A DNA stretch of 64,000 nt from Thermomonospora catenispora (lineage in GTDB: Bacteria; Actinomycetota; Actinomycetes; Streptosporangiales; Streptosporangiaceae), in contig NZ_RRYT01000016.1 of assembly GCF_006363815.1 (NCBI RefSeq), positions 24,795-88,794 on the forward strand, read 5' to 3'. Position numbers and translations under genes: made by a program. Of the stretch, positions 45,241 to 55,026 are shown one piece after another. The notes beneath the pieces are model-generated. The model was not told where the DNA came from, made no database searches, and was given only the letters and a program-made list of their open reading frames with translations. Positions within the stretch are counted from its first letter, which is position 1; each line of letters starts with the position of its first letter.

Positions 45241-45570
45241 TTAGACCCGTCGGATCGTCCGGGGCGTGGCCACCAGGGCGGCGTGCAGATCGATCAGGAT
45301 CCGATCCGCCGCCCGGTGCAGCATCCGCCGGTTCTCCTCCAGCCGGCCGCCCCAGGCGCGGGCCTCCGGGCCCAGCCAGGCGTCGGTCTCGGCCAGCGTG
45401 CGGGCCGGCGGGTCCAGCGCCCGCCGCAGCCGGTCGATGCTGCCGTAGGCGTCCCGGTAGGCGTGGTACAGCCGGGCGTAGTCGGGGTTGGGCACCTCTC
45501 CCGGCGGGAGCTGGGCGGCGGCGACCGCGTCGATCGGGGCCTGCAGGGTGCCCGGGGGCGGCGGGCTCAC
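45241..45570 (-). CDS. Small helical protein, WXG100-like end
   Basis: The 109-residue protein is predicted to be helical. Its second half, DAWLGPEARAWGGRLEENRRML with a long helix after it, resembles the W-x-G turn and following helix of WXG100 proteins. The GTG start at 45570 overlaps the stop of the upstream gene by four bases (GTGA), and GGAGG lies five bases before it. The pair may encode substrates or partners of a type VII secretion system; no secretion genes lie in the window. I do not recognise a named family. Confidence 0.65.
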   Translation of the reverse strand: MSPPPPGTLQAPIDAVAAAQLPPGEVPNPDYARLYHAYRDAYGSIDRLRRALDPPARTLAETDAWLGPEARAWGGRLEENRRMLHRAADRILIDLHAALVATPRTIRRV

Positions 45571-46424
45571 GACGTCCTCCCCGCCGGGGTCGGGCATCCT
45601 GCCCCGGAGAGCACCCCCAGCCGGGCCAGCGCCTGGTCGGTCCGCGGGCTCATGTCGGCGCGCAGCAGCACCGCCTCGGCCGTGTCCCGCACCCCGAGCC
45701 GCTGCGACTCGGTCAGCAGCGTCCTCAGCCAGACGGTGTTCATGCCCAGGTGGAAGCTGGCGGTGCCCAGCGACCCGCTCAGCGCCTCCAGCCGGGCCTC
45801 CTCTCCCGCGGCCCGGCGGATCAACGCGGCCGTCCCGGCGGGGCCGAGCCGCTCGTACAGCTCGGCGGTGTAGTCGGGGTCGCCGGCGTTCTGCTCCAGC
45901 CGCCGCCACACCCCCTCGGGGAGCGGCCCGCCGGCCCGTTCGGCCCGGGCGACGGCCAGCGCGTCGGAACGGGCCGCCTTGTGCGCGCTCCGCTGATCGG
46001 GGAACGCGCCCAGGTCCGGGCCCGCCCCGTGCGGGGTGAGGCGCGGGGCGGACGGCGCCTTCGGCGGGACGGCCACCGGCCGCGGCCCGTTCCCGGCGCC
46101 CCGGTCGCCGCCCGTTCGCGGCGTCGGCGACCGGGGCGGCGGCGTCGGCCCCGGGCGGACGCCGCCCGCCGGGTCCGGGCGGGTGATCGCGTAGTTGTGC
46201 CGCCGATGCAGCATGCTGAGCTGCTCGGCCACCCAGACGGCGACCTCCTGGGCCCGGCGGTGCCCCTCGGCCGACACCCCCGCCGGCGGCGGGTGCGCGG
46301 CCAGCCAGCCCATGATCGCCTTGTCCGCGTCGTGCATCTGCCGGATCAGCTGGCCCAGCGCGGCCGGATCGATGCCGCGGAACTGCGGGTCGCGCGCGGC
46401 GGGGCCGGTGCGCATGCTGCTCAT
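45567..46424 (-). CDS. Three-part helical protein, unknown function
   Basis: The 285-residue protein has an N-terminal helical domain (residues 15-80, IDPAALGQLIRQMHDADKAIMGWLAAHPPP and VAVWVAEQLSMLHRRHNYA), a Pro/Arg/Gly-rich linker (about 85-135), and a C-terminal helical domain (GVWRRLEQNAGDPDYTAELYERLGPAGTAALIRRAAGEE). The C-terminal part recalls segments of large actinobacterial proteins that follow WXG-type heads. No catalytic motif, signal peptide or cysteine pattern is seen. It is coupled to the small gene downstream by GTGA. The function is unknown. Confidence 0.65.
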   Translation of the reverse strand: MSSMRTGPAARDPQFRGIDPAALGQLIRQMHDADKAIMGWLAAHPPPAGVSAEGHRRAQEVAVWVAEQLSMLHRRHNYAITRPDPAGGVRPGPTPPPRSPTPRTGGDRGAGNGPRPVAVPPKAPSAPRLTPHGAGPDLGAFPDQRSAHKAARSDALAVARAERAGGPLPEGVWRRLEQNAGDPDYTAELYERLGPAGTAALIRRAAGEEARLEALSGSLGTASFHLGMNTVWLRTLLTESQRLGVRDTAEAVLLRADMSPRTDQALARLGVLSGAGCPTPAGRTS

Positions 46425-46474
46425 CGCCGCTCCGATGCGGTGCCGAACGGTCGGTCCCAGGATCACACCGCCGG

Positions 46475-46828
46475 TCAGGCGCTGTCGAGGGCGCTGCGGA
46501 TCGCGTCGGCGTCCCGCGCCACCACCGCCCGGCCGCCGTCGGTGACGATGATCGGCCGTTGGATGAGCACCGGGTGCTCCACCATCAGCTCGATCCACCG
46601 CGCACGGTCGCGTTCCAGGTCCTTCAGGCCGAGCTCCTTGGCGACGGGCTCGTTCAGCCGGGCGATCTCCCAGGGCTCGGCGCCGATGGCGGTCAGCACC
46701 TTCTCCAGCTCCTCCGCGCTCGGCGGATCGTCCAGGTAACGGCGTTCGGTGTAGCTCACGCCGGCCTCGTCGAGGGCGGCCTTGGCGGCGCGGCTCTTGG
46801 AGCAGCGCGGATTGTGCCAGATCTCCAT
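46475..46828 (-). CDS. ArsC/Spx-family reductase
   Basis: The 117-residue thioredoxin-like protein has the active-site block IWHNPRCSKSRAAKAAL (Cys near residue 9) and the conserved end VLIQRPIIVTDGGRAVVAR, as in glutaredoxin-coupled arsenate reductases of the ArsC family. YDDP-type residues are in RRYLDDPPSAEELEKVL. In actinobacteria these genes are common outside arsenic operons, and there is no arsenite pump here, so a role in arsenate reduction is uncertain. Confidence 0.87.
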   Translation of the reverse strand: MEIWHNPRCSKSRAAKAALDEAGVSYTERRYLDDPPSAEELEKVLTAIGAEPWEIARLNEPVAKELGLKDLERDRARWIELMVEHPVLIQRPIIVTDGGRAVVARDADAIRSALDSA

Positions 46829-46846
46829 GGTCTCGATTCTTCCCGC

Positions 46847-47323
46847 TCAGGCGCCCACGTCGGCGGGCGTTCCCCCGGTGATGCGCAGCAGCTCGGCGTA
46901 GGAGGTGGGGAAGACGGTGTGCGGATGCCCGCCGGCCGCCCACACCGTCTCGTGCCTCTCCAGCCAGGTGTCCACCAGCGTGCGGATGGGGGAGGGGTGC
47001 CCGACCGGGGCGACGCCGCCGATGGGCTGACCGGTGGCCTCGCGGACGAACTCGGGAGTGGCCCGCCGCACCCGCCGTGCGCCCACCAGCGCGGCGACCT
47101 TGGCCGTGTCCACCCGGTGCGCGCCGCTGGTCAGCACCAGCAGCGGCGCGCCGTCGGCGTCGAAGATCAGGCTGTTGGCGATGGCCCCCACCGGGCAGCC
47201 GAGCTGGCGCGCGGCGGCCTCGGCGGTGGGGGCGGCCTCGGGCAGTTCGATGATCTCGCCGGCGGCGCCGCGCTCCTTGAGCGCGGCGGCCACCTTCTCG
47301 GTGTTGGGATGCATGTCGAGCAC
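46847..47323 (-). CDS. YbaK/EbsC-type aminoacyl-tRNA deacylase
   Basis: The roughly 158-residue protein has the YbaK fold: IIELPEAAPTAEAAARQLGCPVGAIANSLIF, the catalytic-lysine region in the second segment (DTAKVAALVGARRVRRATPEFVREATGQPIGGVAPVGH), and VWAAGGHPHTVFPTSYAELLRITG. The family removes wrongly attached amino acids, such as Cys or Ala from tRNA-Pro. The GTG at 47323 has GGAGGG seven bases upstream; an ATG at 47314 is the alternative. It is divergent from the L,D-transpeptidase gene, with about 80 bases between. Confidence 0.88.
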   Translation of the reverse strand: MLDMHPNTEKVAAALKERGAAGEIIELPEAAPTAEAAARQLGCPVGAIANSLIFDADGAPLLVLTSGAHRVDTAKVAALVGARRVRRATPEFVREATGQPIGGVAPVGHPSPIRTLVDTWLERHETVWAAGGHPHTVFPTSYAELLRITGGTPADVGA

Positions 47324-47401
47324 CCTAAAGCCCTCCGCGCCCCGAACCCGGTGGATGGAACGACCGTCCATAAAGGGAACGCTGCCGGTGGGAGGTTGCA
47401 T

Positions 47402-48187
47402 ATGAGGACGAGGGTGCGGATCGGTGCGATCGTGGCCGCGGGCGGGGTCCTGGCGCTGCCGGGATGCTCGCAGCCGGCCGCCACCACGGCGGCGGGGCGG
47501 GACCGGCCTCCGGCCTCTCCCGCGCCCTCGGCGACCGGCGCGCCCTCCCCCACCCCGACGCCCCGGCCCACGCTCAAGCCCGGGGCCGAGGGCGAGGACG
47601 TCAAGGTCCTGCAGCGGCGTCTGAAGGAGCTCGGATACGCGCCGGGGCCCGTCGACGGGCGGTACGGCATGACCACGCAGATGGCGGTGTGGGCCTTCCA
47701 GAAGGTCAACCGGCTCAAGGTGTCCGGCACCGTGGGCCGCAAGGTGTGGCAGGCCCTGGACCGTCCCGCCTCGCCCCGTCCCGTGGCCGGCTCCCGGGAG
47801 CCCGACCGGGTGGATGTGGATCTGCGCCGCCAGTACCTGGTCGTCTACAAGGGCGGCAGGCCGGTGCTGATCTCCCACATCTCCTCCGGCTCGGGGGAGC
47901 TGTTCTGCTCGCGGGACGTCCCCGGCGCCGCGCCGCGCTGCCGCTATGCGGTCACCCCGACGGGGAACTTCCGGACCGGGCGCCGGGTGTCGGGATGGGA
48001 GACCTCGCCGCTGGGGCGGCTGTACAACCCGATCTACTTCAACGGCGGCATCGCCTTCCACGGCGCGCTCAGCGTCCCGCGGTACCCGGCCTCGCACGGA
48101 TGCGTGCGGTTGCCGATGAACGTCGCCGAGGTGTTCCCCGATCTGGTGGGGACGGGCGTGCCGGTCTACGTCCGGCGGCCCGGGTGA
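47402..48187 (+). CDS. L,D-transpeptidase lipoprotein with peptidoglycan-binding domain
   Basis: The 261-residue protein starts with a lipoprotein signal: RTRVRIGAIVAAGGVLALPGC, with the lipid-bearing Cys near residue 21. After a Pro/Ala/Thr-rich linker comes a peptidoglycan-binding domain (GAEGEDVKVLQRRLKELGYAPGPVDGRYGMTTQMAVWAFQ). The YkuD catalytic domain ends with the active site YPASHGCVRLP and the catalytic His in IAFHGALSVPRYP. It probably makes 3-3 cross-links outside the membrane. An N-terminal open frame extends far upstream but has no likeness to the family. Confidence 0.9.
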   Translation: MRTRVRIGAIVAAGGVLALPGCSQPAATTAAGRDRPPASPAPSATGAPSPTPTPRPTLKPGAEGEDVKVLQRRLKELGYAPGPVDGRYGMTTQMAVWAFQKVNRLKVSGTVGRKVWQALDRPASPRPVAGSREPDRVDVDLRRQYLVVYKGGRPVLISHISSGSGELFCSRDVPGAAPRCRYAVTPTGNFRTGRRVSGWETSPLGRLYNPIYFNGGIAFHGALSVPRYPASHGCVRLPMNVAEVFPDLVGTGVPVYVRRPG

Positions 48188-48355
48188 GGTCCTGAGCGGA
48201 GGGGCCTTCGGGCCCGGGCGATGAGGCCGGCCCCGTCGCCGTGCCGGAAGCGCGCCCGGGGCGTGGGCGAGGAGCGGGCGAGGCGTGGGCGAGGCGTGTC
48301 CGGCGCGGGGCGCGCCGGCCCGGGTGACGCGGGATGCGGAAGGTGTTCGAACGTA

Positions 48356-48384
48356 TTGACGAATCCTGCCGAGGGTTGTTTACT
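48356..48384 (+). promoter_or_regulatory. Sigma-70-type promoter before the HEPN gene
   Basis: TTGACG (48356-48361) and TTTACT (48379-48384) are separated by 17 bases. The start of transcription would fall at about 48391, directly in front of the LexA box. Confidence 0.55.
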
Positions 48385-48392
48385 GAGGTGTG

Positions 48393-48408
48393 TCGAACTT
48401 ATGTTCGA
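48393..48408. promoter_or_regulatory. LexA box (SOS operator)
   Basis: TCGAACTTATGTTCGA is a perfect inverted repeat with the TCGAAC-N4-GTTCGA consensus of actinobacterial LexA. It covers the presumed transcription start of the HEPN gene, where bound LexA would block initiation. A half site (TCGAAC) lies at 48348-48353. Confidence 0.88.
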
Positions 48409-48548
48409 GATGGCGCGGGGCTCACGGCCCGCGTCGCGGGGCACACGTCCCGCCGGGGGCAGCGCGAACCGGCCGGCGGAACGTGACGGTCGGGCGGAGT
48501 GAGGGGAAGCCCTCCGCCCGACCGGCCCGAAGCCGGAAGGAGAGGCGA

Positions 48549-49052
48549 ATGTCCGGATCGACGACCGCCCGACGCACAGTCCGCACCGATGTCGACGGCG
48601 AGGTCCGTTCCGTGCCTGCGCCCCGTCCCCGGCCCGCCCGGGCCCGCACCGGCCGCACCGCCCTCGGCCAACTCCACGCCGCCCGCATGTGCCTGGCCGA
48701 GGCCGCCGAGGCCACCTCGCCGGCCGTGCGGTTCGTGTCCGCCCACCTGGCCGCGCTGCGCGCCGCCGCGGCCGTGCTGGCCGCCCACGAACCCCTGCGG
48801 ACCCACCGCCGTGGGCGTCCCCGCAGCGTCTGGGTGCTGCTCCCCGAGGCCGACCCGGCGCTGCGCGAGTGGGCCGCCTTCTTCGCCGCCGGCGCCGACA
48901 AGCGCGCCGCCGCGGAGGCCGGCCTTCCCCGGGCCGTGACCCGACGGGAGGCCGACGAGCTGCTGCACGACGCCGAGATCTTCGTCTCACTGGTCGAGGA
49001 CACGCTGGGCATCCCGGGCCAGCCCACTCTTCCCGTCCCCGAGGCCGGCTGA
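48549..49052 (+). CDS. HEPN-domain protein of the SAV_6107 type
   Basis: The 167-residue protein has a flexible Arg-rich N-terminus (about 35 residues) and a helical HEPN-like domain (ALGQLHAARMCLAEAAEATSPAVRFVSAHLAALRAAAAVLAA), ending with READELLHDAEIFVSLVEDTLG. I match it to the SAV_6107 HEPN family of actinobacteria. Many HEPN proteins are RNases, but the RxxxxH active site is not obvious; RxxxxxxAHL is the nearest pattern. A perfect LexA box and promoter lie upstream, so it should be induced by DNA damage. The ATG at 48549 follows GGAAGGAGAGG. Confidence 0.8.
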   Translation: MSGSTTARRTVRTDVDGEVRSVPAPRPRPARARTGRTALGQLHAARMCLAEAAEATSPAVRFVSAHLAALRAAAAVLAAHEPLRTHRRGRPRSVWVLLPEADPALREWAAFFAAGADKRAAAEAGLPRAVTRREADELLHDAEIFVSLVEDTLGIPGQPTLPVPEAG

Positions 49053-49523
49053 CCGGACGCCGTCTCACGGCCTGCCCGCCGCCCGTCCAGGGCGGCCGGG
49101 CGCCGGCAACCCCCGTGGAGGCAGACCGGCGCGCGCCAGCGCCCTTCGCCGGAGCGCATCCGCCTCCCCCGGGCCGTCACCGGGTCACCCTCCCCGGACC
49201 GGTGACGGCCGCCCCGCCGCGTCGGCGGAGTCGCGGACCCCACCGGCCGACTCCGCCGACGCGGCCTCGCCGCGCCTCGTCGCTCCTCCCGTGCGTCCTC
49301 CGAGCGCCTCCCGTGCGCCCGCCCGTCCGCCACGCGCCTTCCACGGGCCCTCCGTCCGTCCCGTGCGCCCGCCCTCCGCCCCTCTTTCGCGCCTTCGCGG
49401 TGCCCTCCGGTGCGCCTTCCGTGCGCCGTCTTCCGGGTGGTGCGGCCGGTTCGCGGGGGTGAGGGGGGACTGGCCGATGGGGGTGGGGTTCGTGGTGATG
49501 CGTCGGAGTAACGTTGGGGCGCC
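49053..49523. other. Intergenic region with terminator and C-rich tract
   Basis: Of these 471 bases, 49216-49265 form a long inverted repeat, and 49263-49430 are C/T-rich with repeated TCCCGTGCGCCCGCCC (49306 and 49357 areas). Open frames here are Pro/Ser/Arg low-complexity and are not genes. Confidence 0.5.
49216..49265. terminator. 18-bp inverted repeat, probable terminator
   Basis: GCCGCGTCGGCGGAGTCG (49216-49233) pairs perfectly with CGACTCCGCCGACGCGGC (49248-49265) over a 14-base loop. It lies 160 bases after the HEPN gene and probably ends its transcript. Confidence 0.65.
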
Positions 49524-50945
49524 ATGGGTTCGGGAGGCGGGCAGACGCGGCGAGAACGGTCCGTCGTGCCGCTGCTGGCGTTCCTCGGGGTGATGGCGTA
49601 CTCGCTGTCGATGGCGGTGGTGACGCCGGCGCTGCCGTTGATCCAGGAGGGACTGGGGACCACGGCCGGGGGAGCGGCGTGGGCGTTGACGGCGATGACG
49701 CTGTCGGCGGCGGTGGGGACGCCGGTGATCGGACGGCTGGGGGACCTGTTCGGGCCCCGGCCGGTGCTGCTGGCGGTGCTGGCGGCGACGATCGCGGGGA
49801 TGGTCGTCGCGGCGCTGGCCGTCTCGCTCCCGGTGATGCTGGCGGGACGGGCGCTGGCGGGCGTGGGCGGGGGAGTGTTCCCGCTGGCGTACACGATCAT
49901 CCGCCAGGTGCATCCGCCGCACCGCACGGCCTCGGCGGTGGGGCTGATGTCCTCGATGCTGGGACTGGGCGGGGCGCTGTCCTGGGTGATCGCCGGACCG
50001 ATCATCGACTGGTTCGGCTGGCGATGGCTGCTGTGGGTGCCGGTGATGGGCCTGGTGCCGGGGATGGCGCTGGCGTGGTGGATCGTTCCACAAACGGAGC
50101 GGCAGAAGGACGCCCGGATCGACTGGTGGGGGGCGTCGCTGTTCGCGGCCTGGCTGGTGTGCGGGCTGACGGCGTTGACGCAGCTCCCCGCGTGGGGATG
50201 GCGGGATCCCCGGGTGCTGGGGCTGGGCGCGTCGGCCGCCGTCCTGGCGGGATGCTGGCTGGCGGTGGAGTCGCGCGTGGCCGAACCCCTGGTGGACCTG
50301 CGGCTGATGCGGCGGCGCGGGGTGTGGACGGCCAACGTCGCCTCGATGCTGGCGGGGTACGCGCTCATGGCCGGGGGCATCCTCTTCCCCCTGCTGGTGC
50401 AGTCGCCCGTCGCGACCGGATTCGGCTTCGGGGGGTCGGCCACCCAGGCGGCCCTGCTGCAGCTGCCGGCCAGCGTCGGGATGACGGCGGCGGGGTTCAC
50501 CGCGGGCGCGCTGGACGCACGGGTCGGCTCGCGGGCGGTGTTGCTGGCCGGAGCGGTGCTCACGCTGCTCGGGTACGGCTACGTCGCGGTCGCCCACGAC
50601 CACATGTGGCAGCTGTACGCGGGCGGGATCGCCCGCGGCATCGGGCTCGGGCTGGCCTATGCGGCGGTCGCCAACCTGGTGGTCGCCGCCGTCCCCGCCG
50701 GCCAGACCGGAGTGGCCACCGGGGTCAACACCCTGATCCGCACCGTCGGGGCGTCCCTGGGCACGCAGACCAGCGCCGCGATCGTCACCGCCTCCGCCCC
50801 GTACCCCGGCGGAACGCCGACCGAGAGCGGCTTCACGCTGGGCTTCGCCGCGGCCGCCGCGACCATGGTCGCCGCGATCGGGCTCGCCCTGGCGGCCCCA
50901 CGGCGGCCCTCCGGCCCGGGCGGGTCGCGCCGGAACGCGCCCTGA
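49524..50945 (+). CDS. MFS transporter, DHA2-type
   Basis: The 473-residue protein has about 14 membrane helices, as in drug:proton antiporters of the DHA2 family. The first-helix motif LSMAVVTPALPLIQEGLG, the motif-A loop GRLGDLFGPRPVLL and motif C in MSSMLGLGGALSWVIAGPIIDWFGWRWLLWV are visible. It probably exports a hydrophobic or amphiphilic compound; no regulator gene is adjacent. Arg/Glu near the N-terminus (QTRRERS) precede the first helix. It stands alone and converges with bldD. Confidence 0.88.
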   Translation: MGSGGGQTRRERSVVPLLAFLGVMAYSLSMAVVTPALPLIQEGLGTTAGGAAWALTAMTLSAAVGTPVIGRLGDLFGPRPVLLAVLAATIAGMVVAALAVSLPVMLAGRALAGVGGGVFPLAYTIIRQVHPPHRTASAVGLMSSMLGLGGALSWVIAGPIIDWFGWRWLLWVPVMGLVPGMALAWWIVPQTERQKDARIDWWGASLFAAWLVCGLTALTQLPAWGWRDPRVLGLGASAAVLAGCWLAVESRVAEPLVDLRLMRRRGVWTANVASMLAGYALMAGGILFPLLVQSPVATGFGFGGSATQAALLQLPASVGMTAAGFTAGALDARVGSRAVLLAGAVLTLLGYGYVAVAHDHMWQLYAGGIARGIGLGLAYAAVANLVVAAVPAGQTGVATGVNTLIRTVGASLGTQTSAAIVTASAPYPGGTPTESGFTLGFAAAAATMVAAIGLALAAPRRPSGPGGSRRNAP

Positions 50946-51092
50946 CCGGGGCCGCCGCCCTGCGCCGGGTCCCGGGGCGCCGGGCGGAGGGGGAGGGGCG
51001 CGGCCCGCCGGCTCCCGCGCCCGCTCGCAAGACCGGACCGCCGCGTCCGCCCTCGGGCGGACGCGGCGGCGATGCGGCGAAGAGGTCGGAGG

Positions 51093-51587
51093 TCAGAACG
51101 CCTCGACGGCGCGGCGCGCCTCGGGATCGAGGACGCCCCAGCTGATCAGTTCCTCGGTCAGCTCGTTCGGGGACTTGTCGTAGATCACCGCCAGCGAGCG
51201 CAGGTCCTCCTGGCGGATCGACAAGACCTTGCCGTTGTAGTCGCCGCGCTGGCTTTGGATGGTGGCGGCGTAGCGGGCCAGGGGGCCGGCCTTCTCCTTG
51301 GGCAGCTGCTGCAGACGCTCCAGGTCGATCACCAGCTTGGGAGTGGGGCCCAGAGGACTCGGCGAGGCGCCGCCCGGCAGCAGTTCCGACACCGGAACGC
51401 CGTAGAAGTCGGCGAGCTCGGCCAGCTTCTGCACGGTCACCGCACGGTCACCGCGCTCGTAGGAACCCACCACGACGGCCTTCCACCGGCCGCGGGACTT
51501 CTCCTCCACGCCGTGCAGGGACAGACCCTGCTGGGTGCGAATCGCGCGCAGCCGCGCGCCCAGAGCCTTTGCGTATTCAGACGGCAT
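51093..51587 (-). CDS. bldD: Developmental regulator BldD
   Basis: The 164-residue protein has an XRE-type helix-turn-helix (YAKALGARLRAIRTQQGLSLHGVEEKSRGRWKAVVVGSYERGDRAVTVQKLAELADFYGVPVSELLP) and a C-terminal domain with the cyclic di-GMP signature RGD-x8-RQED (RGDYNGKVLSIRQED). In streptomycetes a tetramer of cyclic di-GMP joins two BldD C-terminal domains, and BldD then represses sporulation genes and its own gene. Both signature parts are intact. It is divergent from pyrR with a 505-base gap that contains a BldD-type box. Confidence 0.95.
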   Translation of the reverse strand: MPSEYAKALGARLRAIRTQQGLSLHGVEEKSRGRWKAVVVGSYERGDRAVTVQKLAELADFYGVPVSELLPGGASPSPLGPTPKLVIDLERLQQLPKEKAGPLARYAATIQSQRGDYNGKVLSIRQEDLRSLAVIYDKSPNELTEELISWGVLDPEARRAVEAF

Positions 51588-51708
51588 CGTTGCGGCCCCC
51601 CAGGCTCACTTTCATCATCGTCAATCGGGCCCCGGGGAGCGGCGGTCGGGTCGCTCCCGCAGGGAGCGGGACCCGGGACCGAACGCCCCGGACCCGTCTC
51701 CAGGGATG

Positions 51709-51723
51709 GTTACGGACAGTGAC
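51709..51723. promoter_or_regulatory. BldD-type box
   Basis: GTTACGGACAGTGAC matches seven of nine fixed positions of the BldD consensus (T-n-A-C ... G-T-n-A). It is also nested in the inverted repeat TTACGG-N7-CCGTAA (51710-51728). The distance to the bldD start is about 120 bases, which fits autoregulation. Confidence 0.6.
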
Positions 51724-51931
51724 CGTAAAACGGGGAGGGCCGAAGGTCAAGCCGATTGGAAAAAAGCGGTCGAACCGTTCGGCGCCGCGCGATCGCAGGG
51801 GCTCGCTCACCAGCTGCGGGAGCGCTCCCACGGGACCTCTCCCCGCCGGTTCCCACGGCCGGTCCCGCCCTCCTCGGCGCCGGCTCGTCCCCCGTTCGCG
51901 GGCGAATGCGCGGATTTCGCAGTGTGACCAC

Positions 51932-51985
51932 TCTCACCAGGCCCCACCCGGCCCTCACCGGGCTCTCATCGTGCTCTCACCAGGC
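51932..51985. repeat. Five phased 11-bp direct repeats upstream of pyrR
   Basis: Units TCTCACCAGGC (51932), CCCACCCGGC (51943), CCTCACCGGGC (51953), TCTCATCGTGC (51964) and TCTCACCAGGC (51975) follow one another. The spacing of about one DNA turn places them on one face of the helix. Confidence 0.55.
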
Positions 51986-52039
51986 AGGACGCGGTCCGGG
52001 CCCCGGCGGACCGGCTCCGCCGTGCTGCTACCGTGAGGG

Positions 52040-53683
<1,644 letters not shown>

Positions 53684-53687
<4 letters not shown>

Positions 53688-53740
53688 CCGCGCCCTTCGC
53701 CAGCAACGACGAGAGCACCGCCGGGGAGGTCGTGCGTTGA
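53684..53740 (+). CDS. Mini-ORF linking pyrB to pyrC
   Basis: An 18-codon frame ([18 protein letters not shown]) starts with a GTG overlapping the pyrB stop (GTGA) and ends with a TGA overlapping the TTG start of pyrC (TTGA). This fills the 49-base gap with a coupled reading frame. Its product, if made, has no known family. The more likely purpose is to carry ribosomes to the weak TTG start. It may also be chance. Confidence 0.4.
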
Positions 53741-55026
53741 GCCGTACGTTCGTGATCAAGGGGGCGCGGATCCTCGGCGCACAGCCCGCCGATCTGCTGC
53801 TGCGCGACGGCGTGATCGCCGAGGTCGGCACCGGGCTGGACGCCGCCGGGGCCGAGGTGGTCGACGCCGACGGGCTGGTGGCCCTGCCCGGCCTGGTCGA
53901 CCTGCACACGCATCTGCGCGAGCCGGGCCGCGAGGACGCCGAGACCGTCGAGACCGGCACCCGCGCCGCCGCCCGCGGCGGCTACACCGCGGTGCACGCC
54001 ATGGCCAACACCCACCCGGTCGCCGACACCGCGGGCGTGGTGGAGCAGGTGTGGCGGCTGGGCCGGGAGGCCGGGTACTGCGACGTGCACCCGGTCGGCG
54101 CGGTCACCCAGGGCATCGCCGGCAAGCAGCTCGCCGAGCTGGGCGCGATGGCCGACTCGGCCGCTCGGGTGCGGGTGTTCTCCGACGACGGGCACTGCGT
54201 GTCGGATGCGATGATCATGCGGCGGGCGCTGGAGTACGTGAAGGCGTTCGACGGCGTCATCGCCCAGCACGCCCAGGAGCCGCGGCTGACCGAGGGCGCG
54301 CAGATGAACGAGGGCGAGGTCTCGGCGCGGCTGGGGCTGCCCGGCTGGCCCGCGGTGGCCGAGGAGGCGATCATCGCCCGGGACTGCCTGCTGGCCGCGC
54401 ACGTCGGCTCCCGGCTGCACGTGTGCCATGTCTCCACCGCCGGGTCGGTGGAGATCCTGCGCTGGGCCAAGAGCAAGGGGTGGCGGGTCACCGCCGAGGT
54501 CACCCCGCACCACCTGCTGCTGGACGACGCGCTGGTGGCGGGCTACGACCCGGTCTACAAGGTCAACCCGCCGCTGCGCACCGCCGAGGACGTGGCCGCG
54601 CTGCGCGAGGCGCTGGCCGACGGGACCATCGACGCGGTCGCCACCGACCACGCCCCGCACCCGGCGGAGGCCAAGGAGACCGAGTGGGACTGCGCGGCCA
54701 TGGGCATGATCGGCCTGGAGACCGCGCTGTCGGTCGTCCAGGAGGCCATGGTCGAGACCGGGCTGCTGGACTGGGCCGGGGTCGCCGACCGCATGTCCTT
54801 CCGGCCCGCGCGCATCGGCCGCCTCACCGGGCAGGGCCGGCCGCTGGAGGCGGGGTCGCCGGCCAACGTGGTGCTCTACGACCCGGCGCCGCGCACGGTG
54901 GTCGACCCCTCGCAGTTCGCCTCCAAGAGCCGCAACTGCCCGTTCGCCGGACTCGAACTGCCCGGCCGCGTCGTCGCGACGTTCCTGCGCGGTCGGCCGA
55001 CCGTCTTGGAAGGGAAGCTGCAATGA
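53737..55026 (+). CDS. pyrC: Dihydroorotase
   Basis: The 429-residue amidohydrolase closes the ring of dihydroorotate. The metal site includes [16 protein letters not shown] with its two histidines and Asp/Glu pattern, the later histidines in [13 protein letters not shown] and [15 protein letters not shown], and the catalytic aspartate in [11 protein letters not shown]. Zinc-lysine carboxylation is expected from the first class. The start is a rare TTG at 53737; GGGGAGG lies about ten bases before it. The stop overlaps carA by ATGA. Confidence 0.95.
   Translation: MSRTFVIKGARILGAQPADLLLRDGVIAEVGTGLDAAGAEVVDADGLVALPGLVDLHTHLREPGREDAETVETGTRAAARGGYTAVHAMANTHPVADTAGVVEQVWRLGREAGYCDVHPVGAVTQGIAGKQLAELGAMADSAARVRVFSDDGHCVSDAMIMRRALEYVKAFDGVIAQHAQEPRLTEGAQMNEGEVSARLGLPGWPAVAEEAIIARDCLLAAHVGSRLHVCHVSTAGSVEILRWAKSKGWRVTAEVTPHHLLLDDALVAGYDPVYKVNPPLRTAEDVAALREALADGTIDAVATDHAPHPAEAKETEWDCAAMGMIGLETALSVVQEAMVETGLLDWAGVADRMSFRPARIGRLTGQGRPLEAGSPANVVLYDPAPRTVVDPSQFASKSRNCPFAGLELPGRVVATFLRGRPTVLEGKLQ

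Larger units (their letters stand above)
48188..48548. other. Intergenic region with SOS-type promoter
   Basis: These 361 bases hold short GGGCGAGG repeats (48258-48297), then the SOS-type promoter and the LexA box. The mRNA leader of the HEPN gene is about 150 bases long if transcription starts at the LexA box. Confidence 0.5.

Noticed and set aside
46559..47401. A long upstream extension of the L,D-transpeptidase frame
   Set aside because: It lies opposite two real minus-strand genes, and the lipoprotein signal at 47402 gives a clear start.
48341..48363. A second LexA box at GTTCGAACGTATTGACGA
   Set aside because: Only the left half fits; the right half has three mismatches. I list it as a half site only.
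49263..49430. C-rich repeated tract considered as a mobile-element remnant
   Set aside because: There are no terminal inverted repeats, target duplications or transposase fragments; it looks like base-composition drift.
48422..50563. A 713-residue minus-strand frame across the HEPN gene, the intergenic tract and the MFS gene
   Set aside because: It covers two real genes and a C-rich tract, and its protein is Ser/Pro/Thr-rich low complexity.
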